From positions 96,487,797 through 96,551,796 of the forward strand of contig NC_044566.1 of the NCBI RefSeq assembly GCF_007565055.1: DNA of 64,000 nt. The letters are read 5' to 3'. The translations under genes and the position numbers were made by a program. Below, in pieces: positions 46,518-57,715 of this stretch. Numbering within the stretch: the stretch's first letter is position 1; the number at the start of each line of letters is the position of its first letter. The notes beneath the pieces are model-generated. The model worked only from the letters and a program-made list of their open reading frames with translations. It did not search any database and was not told where the DNA came from. This stretch comes from Rhinopithecus roxellana. Its lineage: Eukaryota; Chordata; Mammalia; Primates; Cercopithecidae.

Positions 46518-46849
46518 TTTTTATTTTATTATTTTATTTTATTGTTTTATTTTTATTTTTTTGAGATGGAGTCTCATTCTGTTGTCCAGGCTGGAGTGCA
46601 GTGGTGCGATCTTGGCTCACTGCAAGCTCCGCCTCCCAGATTCAAGTGATTCTCCTGCCTCAGCCTCTGGAGTAGCTGGGACTATAGGCGTATGCCACCA
46701 TGCCCGGCCAATTCTTTGTATTTTTAGTGGAGACAGAGTTTTGCTATGTTGGCCAGGCTGGTCTCAAACTCCTGGGATCAAGCAATCCACTTGCCTCGGC
46801 CCCCCAAAGTCCTAGAATTACAGGCGTGAGCCACCAGGCCCAGCCTGCA
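46518..46849 (-). mobile_element. AluS, inverted to host L1
   Basis: Minus-strand AluS, with its tail seen as a T-rich (TTTTA)n run on the left. Imperfect target duplication GGAAAAGCTTTTTAAAA (46501-46517) and GGAAACACTTTTTAAAA (46850-46866), 15 of 17. Confidence 0.9.
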
Positions 46850-47773
46850 GGAAACACTTTTTAAAAAAATTATAAAGCCAGCATCACCCTGATACTAAAC
46901 ATAAACATATTACAAAAAAGAAAAATTCAGACCAATATACCTGATGAATACAGATGCAAGAATTATCAACAAAATACTAGCAAACTGAATTCAACAGCAT
47001 ATTTAAAAGATCATTCACCATGATCAAATGAAATTCATCCCAGAGATGCAAGGATGATTCAACTTATGTAAATCAGCAAATGTGACACATCACATTGACG
47101 GAATGTAGGGCAAAATCCATATAATCACTTCAACAGATGCAGAAAAAGCATTTGACAAAATTCAATATCCTTTCATGACACAAATTCTCAACAGATTAGA
47201 TATGGAAAAAATGTACCTCGATACAATATAGGCCATAGATGACAAACCCAAAACTAACATTATACTCAATAGGAACACTTTGAAAGCTTTTACTCAAAGA
47301 TTCAGAGCAAGACAAGGAGGCTCACTCTGCTCACTCTATTCAACATAGTACTGGACATTCTAGCTAGCTAGAGCAATTAAACAAGAAAAAAAAAGTGTCT
47401 AAACTGGAAAAAAAAAAAAGGTAAATTGTTCCTGTTTGCAAAGACTCTACACACACACGACACACATACAAACTGTTAGAAATAATAAGCAAATTCAGTA
47501 AGGTTGTAGGATATAAAATCAGCATATAAAAATAAACACTTTCTATTGACTAAGAGCAAACTATCTGAAAAAGAAATCAAGAAAATAATTCCATTCAAAA
47601 TAGCATCAAAACATAAAACAATTAGAAATAAATTTAACCAAGCAGGTAAAATATCTCCATACTGAAAACTGTAAAACATTGATGAAAGAAATTGAAGATA
47701 GTACAAATACATGGAAAGATATCCTGTATTCATAGCTCAGAAAAATTAATATTATTAAATTGTCCATACAACT

Positions 47774-48221
47774 TGCTATTGTTTAAACATAATTTGTCCC
47801 CACCAAAATACATGTTGAAGCTTGGTTCCCAATGTAACAGTACTGAGAGGTAGTGGGACCTTAATAGGCCTTTGGATCATGAAGGATCCACCCTCATTAA
47901 GGGAGTAATGCCATCTCTCAGGAAAGTATGAGTTATCACTCTTGCAAGACTAGATAAGTTACCACAAGAGTAGGTTGTTATAAAGTGGAGCCACCTGTTG
48001 GATTTGGTCTCATCCTGGCATGCTTCCAGTTACTCTTGCACGTGCCCCTGCCAGGTGATGCCACCCACCTTGTAATGATGCAGTATGAAGCCTTTGCTAG
48101 ATGCAGTTGCCCAACCTTGAACTTCCCTGTCTGCAGAAGAATGAGCTAAAGAAACCTATTTTCTTTATAAATTACTCAGTCTCTGGTATTCCGTTGGAGC
48201 AATACAAAATGGACTAAAACA
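47774..48221 (+). mobile_element. MaLR LTR (MLT1/MST-like), solo
   Basis: 448 bp starting TGCTATTGTTT and ending 'ggactaaaaca', with the 'ttataaattactcagtctctggtatt' end block of MaLR LTRs at 48165-48190. It interrupts the L1 ORF2 between 'gtccatacaact' and 'ccaaaacaatctac'. No clean 5-bp duplication is left. Solo; no viral internal sequence. Confidence 0.85.
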
Positions 48222-49027
48222 GTCCCCAAAACAATCTACAAATTCAATGCAATTCCTATCAAAATATCAAAGACATTCTTCACAAAAATAGAAAAAAAAT
48301 CCTAAAATGTATGTGCAACCTACAAAAAAACCGGAATAACCAAAGAAATGTTGAGCAAAAACTCCATAAATAAATAAATAAAGCTGGAGGCATCATAGTA
48401 CCTGACTTGAAAATATACTACAAAGCTACAAGAACAAAAATGTCATGGTATTGGTATAAAAACAGACACAGACTAATGGAACAGAAGAGAGAACCCAGGA
48501 ATAAATCCACACATTTACAGTTAACTGACCTTCAACAAAGGTTCCAAGAACACACAATGGGAAAAGGAAAGTCTCCTTAATAAATAGCGGTGAAATTAAA
48601 AAACAGACAATTACATATAGAAAAATGATATTAGACCCTTATCACATACTATATATAAAAATCAACTCAAAATGGATTGAAGATTTCATTGGAAGACATG
48701 AAACTATTAGAAGAATATTAGGAGAAAAGTTCTATGACATTGGTCTGGGCAATGACTTTTTAAATATGACCCCAAAAGCACAGACAACAAAAGCAAGAAT
48801 AGACCAATGGGATTACATCAAACTAAAAAGCTTTTGAACAGCAAAGAAAACAATCATGTGAAGAGACAGGCCACAGAAGGGGAGAAAGTATTTGCAAACT
48901 ATATGTCTGACAATGGATTAGTATCCAAAATGTATAAGGAACCCAAACAACTGAATAATAAGAAAACAATCTGCTTAAAAAGTGGACAAAAGGTCTAAAT
49001 AGACATTTCTCAAAAGAAGACATTCAA

Positions 49028-49318
49028 GGCCAGGCATGGTGGCTAATGCCTGTAATCACAGCACTGTGGGAGGCTGAGGTGGGCTGATCACTTGAAATCA
49101 AGAGTTTGAGACCAGCCTGGCCAACATGGTGAAAACCTGTCTCTACTAAAAATACAAAAATTAGCCAGGCACGGTGGTGTGTGCCTGTAGTCCCAGCTAC
49201 TCGGGAGGCTGAAGTAGGAGAATAGCTTGAATCTGGGAGGTGGAGGTTGCAGTGAGCCAAGATTGCACTACTGCACTCTAGCCTGGGCAACAGAGCTAGA
49301 CATCATCTGGAAAAAAAA
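49028..49318 (+). mobile_element. AluS
   Basis: Complete plus-strand dimer, diverged S type, with a short A tail. ACATTCAA before and ACATTGAA after it form a degraded target duplication. It lies in the last third of the host L1. Confidence 0.88.
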
Positions 49319-50280
49319 TACATTGAAATAGCCAAGAACTATAGTAAATATGCTGAATGTCACTAATCAGGGAAATTTAAATCAAAGCCATAATAAGATA
49401 TCTTTTTACTCCAGTTAGAATGACTATTATATTATCAAAATGACAAAAGATACTAGCAAAAGTACTAGCAAGATACTAATACTAGCAAAAGTCCTAACAA
49501 GATAATGACTGTTATCAAAAAGACAAAAGAAACTAGCAAGACAAAATACTAGCAAGGATGTGGGAAAAAATAAACTCTTGTATACTGTTGATGGGAATGT
49601 AATTAGTATATCCATTATGAAAAAAACTTAATGGAATTACCATATGATTCAGGAATCCCACTACTAGGTATATATCCAAAGATAATTAAATCAGTATTCA
49701 TATTTATTGGAGCATTATTCACAAAAGTCACAGTATGGAGTCAACTAAGTGTCCAGCAGTGGATGAATGGACAAAGAAAATGTGGTATATACACACAATG
49801 GAATACTATTCAACCATAAAATATATGCAAACCCTGCCATTTGCTACAGCATGGATGAATTTGGAGGACATTAAGTAAAATAAGCAAAGCACAGCAATAC
49901 AAACACCGCATGATCTCACTTATACGTGGAACCAAAAAGGTTGATCTCACATAAATAGAGAGTAGGGAATGGTGTTTACCAGGGACTGGGGAGATTAGGG
50001 AAGGAGGAGAGATGCTGGTCAAAGGATACACAATTTCAGTGAGATAGGAATAACTTCAAGAGGTCTACTATACAGCATGGTGACTAGAGTTAATTATATA
50101 TTATATTATTGAAAAATGCTAGAAGAGTGGATATAAACTAATAGCTATGTAAGATAATGGATATGTTAATTAGTTACTTAGTCATTTTACCAATGTATGT
50201 ATACCTGAAAATATCACATTGTTCTCAGTAAATGCATATAATTTTTCTGTCAATTAAAAAATTTTTTAAATCTATTGAAT

Positions 50281-50734
50281 TGCATACTTATGATTTGTGA
50301 ACTTCTTAGCAGGTATGACAGACTTTTACTTTTTTTAAGTTTACATTAAAATATAACTAAACCCTATAAAAGAAAGAAAAAAATCCTTTAAAATAGTGCC
50401 AAATATAGTCCAGAAATTTATGTTATTATTAATAGCAATTATATTGAATCACAGTTAATACGTTAATTAGTAATATAGTACAACAAATATGGTCTAAATA
50501 AATATTTTTCCATGCAATCATTTAAGCTCCATATTCAAAGAAAGTCCTCAGTAACTTTCCATTGATACAGTTATCCCATTGTAAAAGACATGCATTGTTT
50601 CCTCCAAGTATTTGACTGTTCTCTGCTAAGAGTACCCTAAATTTCATTTGTGAAATTCCCTTCCCCAGTTCTACACCATGTGGTCTGTGCCCAGTGATGG
50701 TATTCCCAGCTCTGCAAGTGAACCCTCAATGGCT
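50281..50734. other. Unassigned sequence
   Basis: AT-rich to about 50560, then unassigned. No gene is seen. Confidence 0.45.
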
Positions 50735-50865
50735 CAGCCAGTGTTTCTCTCAGGCACAATGTTCTTTTGGGGGCAGAAAAATTCTTTGTTGTGTGGGACT
50801 GACTCATGCACTGTATCATGGTTAGCCTCCCTGGACCTTATAAAAGGTGTCAGTAGCCTGTAGGG
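50735..50865 (-). mobile_element. MER5-type hAT fossil
   Basis: Reverse MER5A/B: 'cagtgtttctctcaggcaca' at the start, 'aattctttgttgtgtgggactgactcatgcactgta' in the middle and 'gttagcctccctgg' at the end. Short non-autonomous Charlie relative. Another copy lies about 730 bp away in the other direction. Confidence 0.75.
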
Positions 50866-51162
50866 CCTGTAATTTTTATTACATTTCTCCAGGAGCTCAA
50901 GGCTGCTCTTCTGTATAAGATACCAAGACAAGAGACCACGGATAATGTCTTATTCATTGTTATGCCACCTAAGCCTAATAGTACCTGGGACATGTTAGCT
51001 TGTCAATATTAGGTTATTTGGCATGCATTCAATAAATGTTTATTGAGCACCTCTATGTGCCAGGCATGGTCCTAGAAAATTTGGATAAACTGGTGAATAA
51101 AACAGACCAAATCTTCCACATATTAAGTTTCACTTCTAGTGAGGGATAAAAAGAGATGTTGA

Positions 51163-51481
51163 GGCCAGGCATGGTGGCTTACACCTGTAATCCCATCTCT
51201 TTGGGAGGCTGAGTTGGGCGAATCACCTGAGCTCAGGAGTTCGAGGCCAGCCTGGCCAACATGGTGCAACCCCATCTCTACTAAAAATACAAAAATTAGC
51301 TGGGGGTGATGGCACATGCCTGTAATCCCAGCTACTTGGGAGGGTGAGGCAGGAGAATCTCTTGAACTCAGGAGGTGAAGGTTGTAGTGAGCCGAGATCA
51401 AGATTGTGTCACTGCACTCCAGCCTGGGCAATAAGAGCGAAACTCTGTCTCAAAAAAACAAAAACAAACAAACAAACAAAA
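51163..51481 (+). mobile_element. AluS
   Basis: Complete plus-strand Alu with an (AAAC)n tail. Target duplication AGATGTTGA at 51154-51162 and 51482-51490, perfect. It has an unusual insertion 'gatcaagattgtgtcac' near 51397 in the right arm. Confidence 0.92.
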
Positions 51482-51594
51482 AGATGTTGAACAAGTAACA
51501 AATGCAAATAGAATGAACGCAGATAGTCATAAGTGCTGTGAAGTTAGGTAAATATAATAGTGTAATAGAAATAAAATGGAAGGGGGCCGTTTGC

Positions 51595-51789
51595 TTTAGC
51601 GATTCTCAACCGGGATTATTTTGTCCCTGAGGCCATTTGGTGATACCTAAAGACATTTTTTATTGTCACTAACAAGGCATCTAGTTTACAGAGGCTAGGG
51701 ATGCTAAGCATCTCACAATGCACAGGACAGCCAACCACAAAGAATTAGACAATCCAAAATCTCAATAGTGTAGAGGTTGAGAAACTCAT
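51595..51789 (+). mobile_element. MER5A
   Basis: Near-complete 195-bp hAT MITE. Inverted ends 'gattctcaacc' (about 51600) and 'aggttgagaaac' (about 51774). Inner motifs are 'gacattttttattgtcac', 'gaggctagggatgctaagcatc' and 'acaatgcacaggacagcc'. It inserted into the L2. Confidence 0.9.
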
Positions 51790-52107
51790 CTTTAGATAAG
51801 AGTGACCAGGGGAGGCCTCTCTAAGGAGGTCTCATTGGAGTTAAGACTTAACTGATGATAAAGAGCCGTACGAACAAAATCTGGGAGAAGCAGCATTCCA
51901 AGCAAAGAGCACACCAAGTGCAAAAGCCCTAGGGTACAAACCAGTTTGAATGGTTTGAAAAAAATTAAGAAGGGTAAAGGAGCTAAACTTAATCAGTATG
52001 GTGGAGAAAAGCATATTCAAAATGAGGCTGGGCAGAAAGCATGGACTAGATGATCAAAATCATGGTAAGATGTTGGAATTTTATTCTTAGTAGAAAGTGA
52101 AGCCATT

Positions 52108-52416
52108 GGTCGGGCACTCACGCCTGTAATCCCAGCACTTTGGGAGGCCGAGGCGGGCAGATCACGAGGTCAGGAAATTGAGATCAGCCTGATCAACATG
52201 GTGAAACCCCGTCTCTACTAAAAATACAAAAGTTAGCCGGGCATGGTGGCGTATGCCTGTAATCTCAGCTACTCAGGAGGCTGAGGCAGGAGAATTGCTT
52301 GAACTTGGGAGGCGGAGGTTGCAGTGAGCCGAGATGGCGCCATTGCACACCAGCCTGGGTGACAGAGCAAGATTCTGTCTCAAAACAAAAAAAAAAGAAA
52401 AAGAAAAAGAAAAAAA
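52108..52416 (+). mobile_element. Alu (AluSc/AluY-like)
   Basis: Complete plus-strand Alu, left arm 'gatcacgaggtcagg', A-rich tail with G interruptions (52382-52416). A perfect 16-bp target duplication AGAAAGTGAAGCCATT is at 52092-52107 and 52417-52432. It splits the antisense L2. Confidence 0.95.
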
Positions 52417-52600
52417 AGAAAGTGAAGCCATTAAAACGTTTTAAGCAAGGAGATGACATAAATAGAGTTTTAAAAATCACCCTGCCTGTTGAATGGAAAA
52501 TGGCAGATAGAGGGGCAAAGGTGGAAACAAAGGGGCAAGTAAGAAGACTATGGCTGGGGTCCTAGAGAAATAAATTGATAACCTGGAAGCCTTCATGCAT

Positions 52601-52788
52601 GGAGAGGCCACAGATAAAACATAGAATCCTAGTTAAATTTTGATTTCAGATGAACAATGAACAATATTTGGTATAAAATATCCCATGCAGTATTTGGAAC
52701 ATACTTATACAAAAAATTATTTGTAGTTTATCTAAAATCAAAATTTAACTGGGCTTCCTGCATTTTATTTACAAAATCTGGCAATACT
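52601..52788. mobile_element. MER53 (palindromic MITE), hairpin
   Basis: About 188-bp imperfect palindrome. The left arm ('gttaaattttgatttcagatgaacaatgaac', 'tggtataaaatatccca') is complementary to the right arm ('tggaacatacttatac', 'tttatctaaaatcaaaatttaac'), with ends 'ccacagataaaac' and 'tctggcaata'. This is the pattern of MER53, the element that gave rise to the miR-1302 family. The right-arm segment at 52694-52714 lies where the mature miR-1302 would be, with a few changes. Confidence 0.8.
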
Positions 52789-54072
52789 ATGCATGCCTGA
52801 ATGGATAAATATATGCATATGTAAATAGAGGATGAACGTATTTGGAAAACGAGTCAATCTGCTACATTGCCCAAGTTCAAAAATGAATGATAAATGATTT
52901 CTATATGTAGAAGAGGAAATATGTACAAATATATATTGTTTATACAGGAGATCAGATAAGCACCTAATCAATTCTGAAATTTACATCTCCCACTTATTAG
53001 TTCAAAATCTCTAACTTGCTTCAGGATATGCCTCCAGTATCTCAATGAAAACTGGAACATATTTAAGAAATGGTTCTCATTGTCCCCTAAGTCCTCAACT
53101 TTCCATTTTCTGTCCCCATCATCCTGGAATCTCAAGTCCAAGATCTTGGGATGGGCTTCTTTCCATGAATTTTATTTTCATATATGAACTAATAAACTTT
53201 GCAAATTCTGTCACTTCTTTGGACATTTCTTTTAAATTACACCCTCAGATCTAGTTTCCACAGGTCCACTTTTGTGTAGATCTGATTCCTGCTAATTTCT
53301 CACATGACTACCAGATCCTCTCTCTCTTTCCCTGTTAGCATTATGTCATTCTCATGTTTAAATCTTCCAGTGGTTCTCAAGATTGTGCAGAATTGCAAAC
53401 CGGTCTTTTTAGGCTGTATCATGACAGCAGACGTCTTTAATTTGGTTCATGCAGTGGTTTTTAAAAAGGAGTCAATGTTTAAAATTAAGAGCATTTTCTT
53501 TAAAATCTATGAGTCTGGATGTCTTGAAAAATCTGAAGATCTAGACACACCAGATCTGCATTTGCTCATGGCTACAACAGCTGGAGTTGAATAGAAAATG
53601 TTCTCTTTAGACAGACTGTACAAGTCCTCACTTGCTTAGGTGTCTTGGCTGGAATCTGGTCTTATGACTAGAATTGGATTCCACTCAAATGCCTTTCCAG
53701 CCAGCACTGGAGATCTCTTCCTGTTCCCCACTTCAGTACAAACTGTCAGTGAGGTCTATATCCTCAAAAAGCTCCTTTTATTGCCTGCTCCCCTTGGCTT
53801 GGTCTTTCTTCCCCCACCTCCAGTAGCCATGAGGACATGAATCCATATTTTCTCTTTCTCAATCCAGATTATTTTTACTTACTTTCTAAAACTGCTTTTG
53901 TACCAACATTGTTCATTACCTTGTTTTGCTTTTGAGAGCTAACATGCATACATTCTGGAGGTGTTGCTGGGTACTTATCTCACCAAGACTACTGTGTCAG
54001 CTTCCTGAGGACAAAAGCCTTCTGGTGCTACTTCTTCCAGCAGTGCTGACCATCCAAAAAAGGACTCAAAAG
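52789..54072. other. Unassigned sequence with possible L2 relics
   Basis: No gene is seen. 53060-53420 contains words that resemble L2 3' parts in sense direction ('cttccagtggttctcaa' near 53366). The frames at 53304-53594 and 53640-53840 have no recognised motif. Confidence 0.4.
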
Positions 54073-54080
54073 TAGTTGTT

Positions 54081-54392
54081 GGCCGGGCACGGTGGCTCAC
54101 ATCTGTAATTCCAGCGCTTTGGGAGGCCGAGGCAAGCAGATCATGAGGTCAGGAGATTGAGCGAACCTGGCTAACATGGCAAAACCCTGTCTCTACTAAA
54201 AAAACAAAAAAACAAAAAAGACAAAAAATTAGCCAGGTGTGGTGACATGCATCTGTAGTCTCAGCTACTCTGCAGGCTGAGGCAGGAGAATCGCTTGAAT
54301 CGGGAGGCAGAGGTTGCAGTGAGCCGAGATTGTGCCACTGCACTACAGCCTGGGATACAGAGTGAGACTCCGTCTCAGAAGAAAAAAAAAAA
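54081..54392 (+). mobile_element. Alu (AluSc/AluY-like)
   Basis: Complete plus-strand Alu, left arm 'gatcatgaggtcaggagattgag' with a small deletion after it, long A-rich linker (54198-54227). Target duplication TAGTTGTTG at about 54073-54081 and 54393-54401. Confidence 0.92.
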
Positions 54393-54533
54393 TAGTTGTT
54401 GCATGAAATTACTATCCTGCAATCTATTCGGCATACAAAGAGGAAAATGGGCTTGAATCTATTCCTTTTTCAAATGGTATACTAGTATGGTTTGAAACTT
54501 GTAATTTTTCCTGTAATCAACTAATAAAAAAAA

Positions 54534-54587
54534 AAGCAAGTTCTTTTAAGCAAGTTCTTTTAAGCAAGAAATTAAGCAAGTTCTTTT
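54534..54587. repeat. Short tandem repeat, 14-bp unit
   Basis: Unit AAGCAAGTTCTTTT, present at 54534-54547, 54548-54561 and 54574-54587. A shorter variant AAGCAAGAAATT stands between at 54562-54573. The exact copies are identical. Confidence 0.92.
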
Positions 54588-55402
54588 AAAGTTTCCGTTT
54601 AAAGTAATTTGATGGAGCCCCTCTATTAAACCATTCTCTTATTTTATTCTACAGATAAATTTGATTCTATGACCAATAAAAACTAAAACTTCCATTATTT
54701 TGTTCTTACTTCTTATGAGATTATTAAAACTCAGAGATCCAATTTTCAATCATTTTAGAAAGGCTGATTATTTAAATGTTAAAGGCTTGAAATAAAGAAA
54801 TCAAGCATTCTGTGCCTTTGTATGTATCTATTAAAACATAAGGGAATAGATGAGAAGCCTGAATTCTAAGAAATAGCTTCTATGTAAGTAAACACCAAAA
54901 TCTACATAAATGAGTACATAGAAAGCAATATTTTAAGGAATTTATTTTAGTCATGCACTGAAAAAAGAATATGATTTAAAGACAGGTTCTAAAGTCAATA
55001 TTTGCTTAATCAAAAAAATCTTTCCACACAATAATTACCTTCAAAGAAAATTTTTAAAAGGTTCAAAGTCAAAAAATAATTAGTAAGAAAGTCACTCACG
55101 GTAGGGATTAGCAAACAATCTGTGTTTTCCTAAATCAGCTCCTCTTGATGTGTTGTCAGGATCATGAGGCATAAAAAATTTTAAATGGGCTTACTGCTGA
55201 GAACTCATCTATAAGGTACAACCATTTTGCAAAAAAAAAAAAAAAAATCAAAGTGTTGACCAAAGTAGCAAACATACGTGACTTAGCTGCTTCCATTACA
55301 AAGTTGGCTAGTGAAGGTGTAAACGATAATGTTATACAGAAATCTTCCAGGAAAGGCTCATGTTAATATGCTATGTGAAACTGAATGCTATTGATTACAT
55401 TC

Positions 55403-55405
<3 letters not shown>

Positions 55406-55451
<46 letters not shown>
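55406..55451. repeat. (AT)n microsatellite, about 23 units
   Basis: Pure AT alternation of 46 bases, then an imperfect TCTATATCT end. Confidence 0.95.
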
Positions 55452-55453
<2 letters not shown>

Positions 55454-55809
55454 ATATCTGGGTGGGGGCTTGGAAGATGCTTATTCATTAATGAATAAGA
55501 AAAAAAAATTCCTCAGTCACATTGACTCTTAGAAGGCAGTTTGGAGGAATTTTGGAGAAAAATATTTATATAAGGATACCAGTTGCTGATTAGTTTAAAT
55601 CTTAAGTTATTATATAGTAAATAAAAGTTGAAGAAAAGGTGAAAAATTAATTATCAACTCAAATATAAGATAACAGCATTCAATTATCTAAGAGGGAGAT
55701 TATATTGTTCATTATCCAGCACATGACTTCCTTATGTCAGATTATTTGCATAGAATCATACTATATCATACCAGTAGCACTCACAAGGGATCACAGTGAG
55801 TGTCCATAA

Positions 55810-55912
55810 CCTCTGTCACTCTAGAAATACCATCAGAGCAACCCCAAACAGTGACTCACCCAAGGTCACTTAATTTGTCTATGGCAGAGAAAGGGCTAGA
55901 ACTTAGGCTTCC
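55810..55912 (-). mobile_element. MIR relic
   Basis: Reverse MIR core: 'gtgactcacccaaggtcacttaatttg', then 'ggcagagaaagggctagaacttaggcttcctgg'. Confidence 0.55.
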
Positions 55913-56827
55913 TGGGTAGAAAAAATATTGGTATTTCTTGAATTAGCTCAATTGATGTTTTTGCCCTGATGATATCTTGCTTAGCATTGACTCGTTGACT
56001 TCTTTTCTTGTTTAAATGAAAGGCTAAGCCAAATATTCTATCAATTCTACAAAGTTTGTTTGTTTTTTTTTTTCTTTTTTTTAACACAACGTAAGTTTAT
56101 TTTTCTCTTGTGTAAGTAGGCAATCCACGGACTGGTGTGGCAGCTTCACAGTCCTCCAGGATCTAAAAAGTTTTTTTAGTCCATTATGATTTATTCTCTA
56201 CAATACTTAACTAAAGAGTTTGTTGATTTGCACTCAGGAGTTATATAGCTCAGAGGCAACCAAGTGTAATACAAAGAATTGGTCTGAAGTCTTTGCACTG
56301 AAGGTCATATAGTCTCTTGCTTCAGGGTATTAAAGGTGAAAATGAAAAAAACCACATAGCTCCCTAGGCTCCAGAATCCCTACAGAAAATAACATCAACA
56401 GTTAGTGAAATTATAGCTGTCAACACATCATGGAAAACAGATTTTGTAAAAAACATTAAAATTAAAACCCAGGACTTATTTTGTATTGATGATTTTTATT
56501 ATAAACAGTAAAATATATATACTATCTCACCTACAAAGCTTTCATGTTGAAAGGACCTCTAATATGAGTTATTTTAATATGATGAAGCAAAACGTTTAAG
56601 AATCTCACAGTGGAAATAATTTAATCGTGCAAACTCTAGCCATCAAAGACACACTCTTTTGATGTAAAACAAGGACAATTCATGATTACAGAGAATGTCC
56701 TAGCTACGGGTTATTATGAGACAAGCCAAGTTTCCAGACCAAAAGTTCTCACTCCAAAGGCTAGGTATGAAACAAACTCCAAACCAAGCCAGAGAATTTG
56801 GGCTAGTTCCTTGAAAACAGTGGCTAC

Positions 56828-57095
56828 TGGCTGGGCCTGGTGGTTCATGACTTGAGGTCAGGAATTCAAGACCAGCCTGGTCAACATAGTGAAAAGCCAT
56901 CTCTACTAAAAACAAAAAAATTAGCCAGGGGGGTGGCGTGCGCCTGCAATCCCAGCTACCTGGGAGGCTGAGGTGGGAGAATCGCTCGAACCCAGAAAGC
57001 AGAGGTTGCGGTGAGCTGAGATCACACCATTGCACTATAGCCTACGTGACAGAGTGAGACCCTGTCTAATAAATAAATAAATAAGTAAATAAAAC
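56828..57095 (+). mobile_element. AluS with internal deletion in the left arm
   Basis: Plus-strand Alu that goes from 'ggcctggtggttcatga' directly to 'cttgaggtcagg', so about 40 bases of the left monomer are missing. The tail is (AAAT)n. Target duplication AAAACAGTGGCTAC at 56814-56827 and 57096-57109, perfect 14 bp. Confidence 0.93.
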
Positions 57096-57109
57096 AAAAC
57101 AGTGGCTAC

Positions 57110-57700
57110 CTACTCTCCAGCTTGAGCAGCCCAAGAACAAAGGAAACAGCAGAAAATATTCCCTTTTCTTTAAATCCACCACTTACACCGCGGGTAGCAG
57201 GCACCTTCATCAGTGCCTTGGTCAAGTGTGTGGAAGGCAATTCAGTTTCCGCTCGGAGCTGCATCTCCACATGGAAAACTGCCACGTGGATGACCCAGAC
57301 TTGGCATTTTTCCTGAGACCCACCAGTCACACATTTTTATGAGGCAACCTTGACCATACACTTCCAGACTAGGAAGTGCTTCCCGACTAGGCCCCATTCA
57401 GGATGGATACTGACAGTGTTCATTCCTCATGGAGCCAGATAGTTTTCCTTGGTTGACTCCTCTTGATAAGGCAAGAGGAACTGAAGCATTTCCATTGCTG
57501 GACTTGTGTGGGAGGATGAGGGAATGTAGGGAGGAAGGCTTCTTCACTCCAAAAACTAGAGTCCACTTTGGTGTGGTGCTGCACTTAACCAGCCCGATTA
57601 CTGGGCACTGAATTTCTTTCACCACTACTTGGCGTTTTAAATTTTCTATTCATTTTCTTAAATACTAGGTATCCTACTCCATGGTCAATAAAATGAAATA
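57110..57700. other. Unassigned sequence
   Basis: GC somewhat above its surroundings, with several CpGs. Frames of 60-75 codons lie on both strands without known motifs. No gene is supported. Confidence 0.45.
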
Positions 57701-57715
57701 AAAAAGATCTATACA

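Larger units (their letters stand above)
45840..50280 (+). mobile_element. Old L1 piece: ORF2 to 3' end
   Basis: Plus-strand L1 from the middle of ORF2 (just before the reverse transcriptase: 'aaaagcccaggacctggtgg' near 46402) to its 3'UTR and tail near 50270. The active-site box near 47434-47446 reads F-A-K-T. Relics of the C-terminal region are at 48600-49000 and 49560-49850. Two Alus and a MaLR LTR interrupt it. All frames are dead. Confidence 0.75.
51022..52600 (-). mobile_element. L2, antisense, split by two Alus and MER5A
   Basis: Reverse L2 from its 3' end: 'attcaataaatgtttattgagcacctctatgtgccaggca' at 51028-51067, continuing at 51490-51590, 51795-52107 ('gtgcaaaagccctagggtac' near 51919, 'ttttattcttagtagaaagtgaagccatt') and 52433-52600. 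The order is that of one L2 with three later insertions. ORF2 is decayed. Confidence 0.8.
54590..56813. other. Unassigned AT-rich sequence
   Basis: 2.2 kb without a gene. It contains the (AT)n tract at 55406-55451, a MIR relic near 55810-55912, an A-run at 55229-55247 and a T-rich run at 56061-56083. 56085-56165 resembles a dispersed ancient repeat that I cannot name. Confidence 0.45.
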
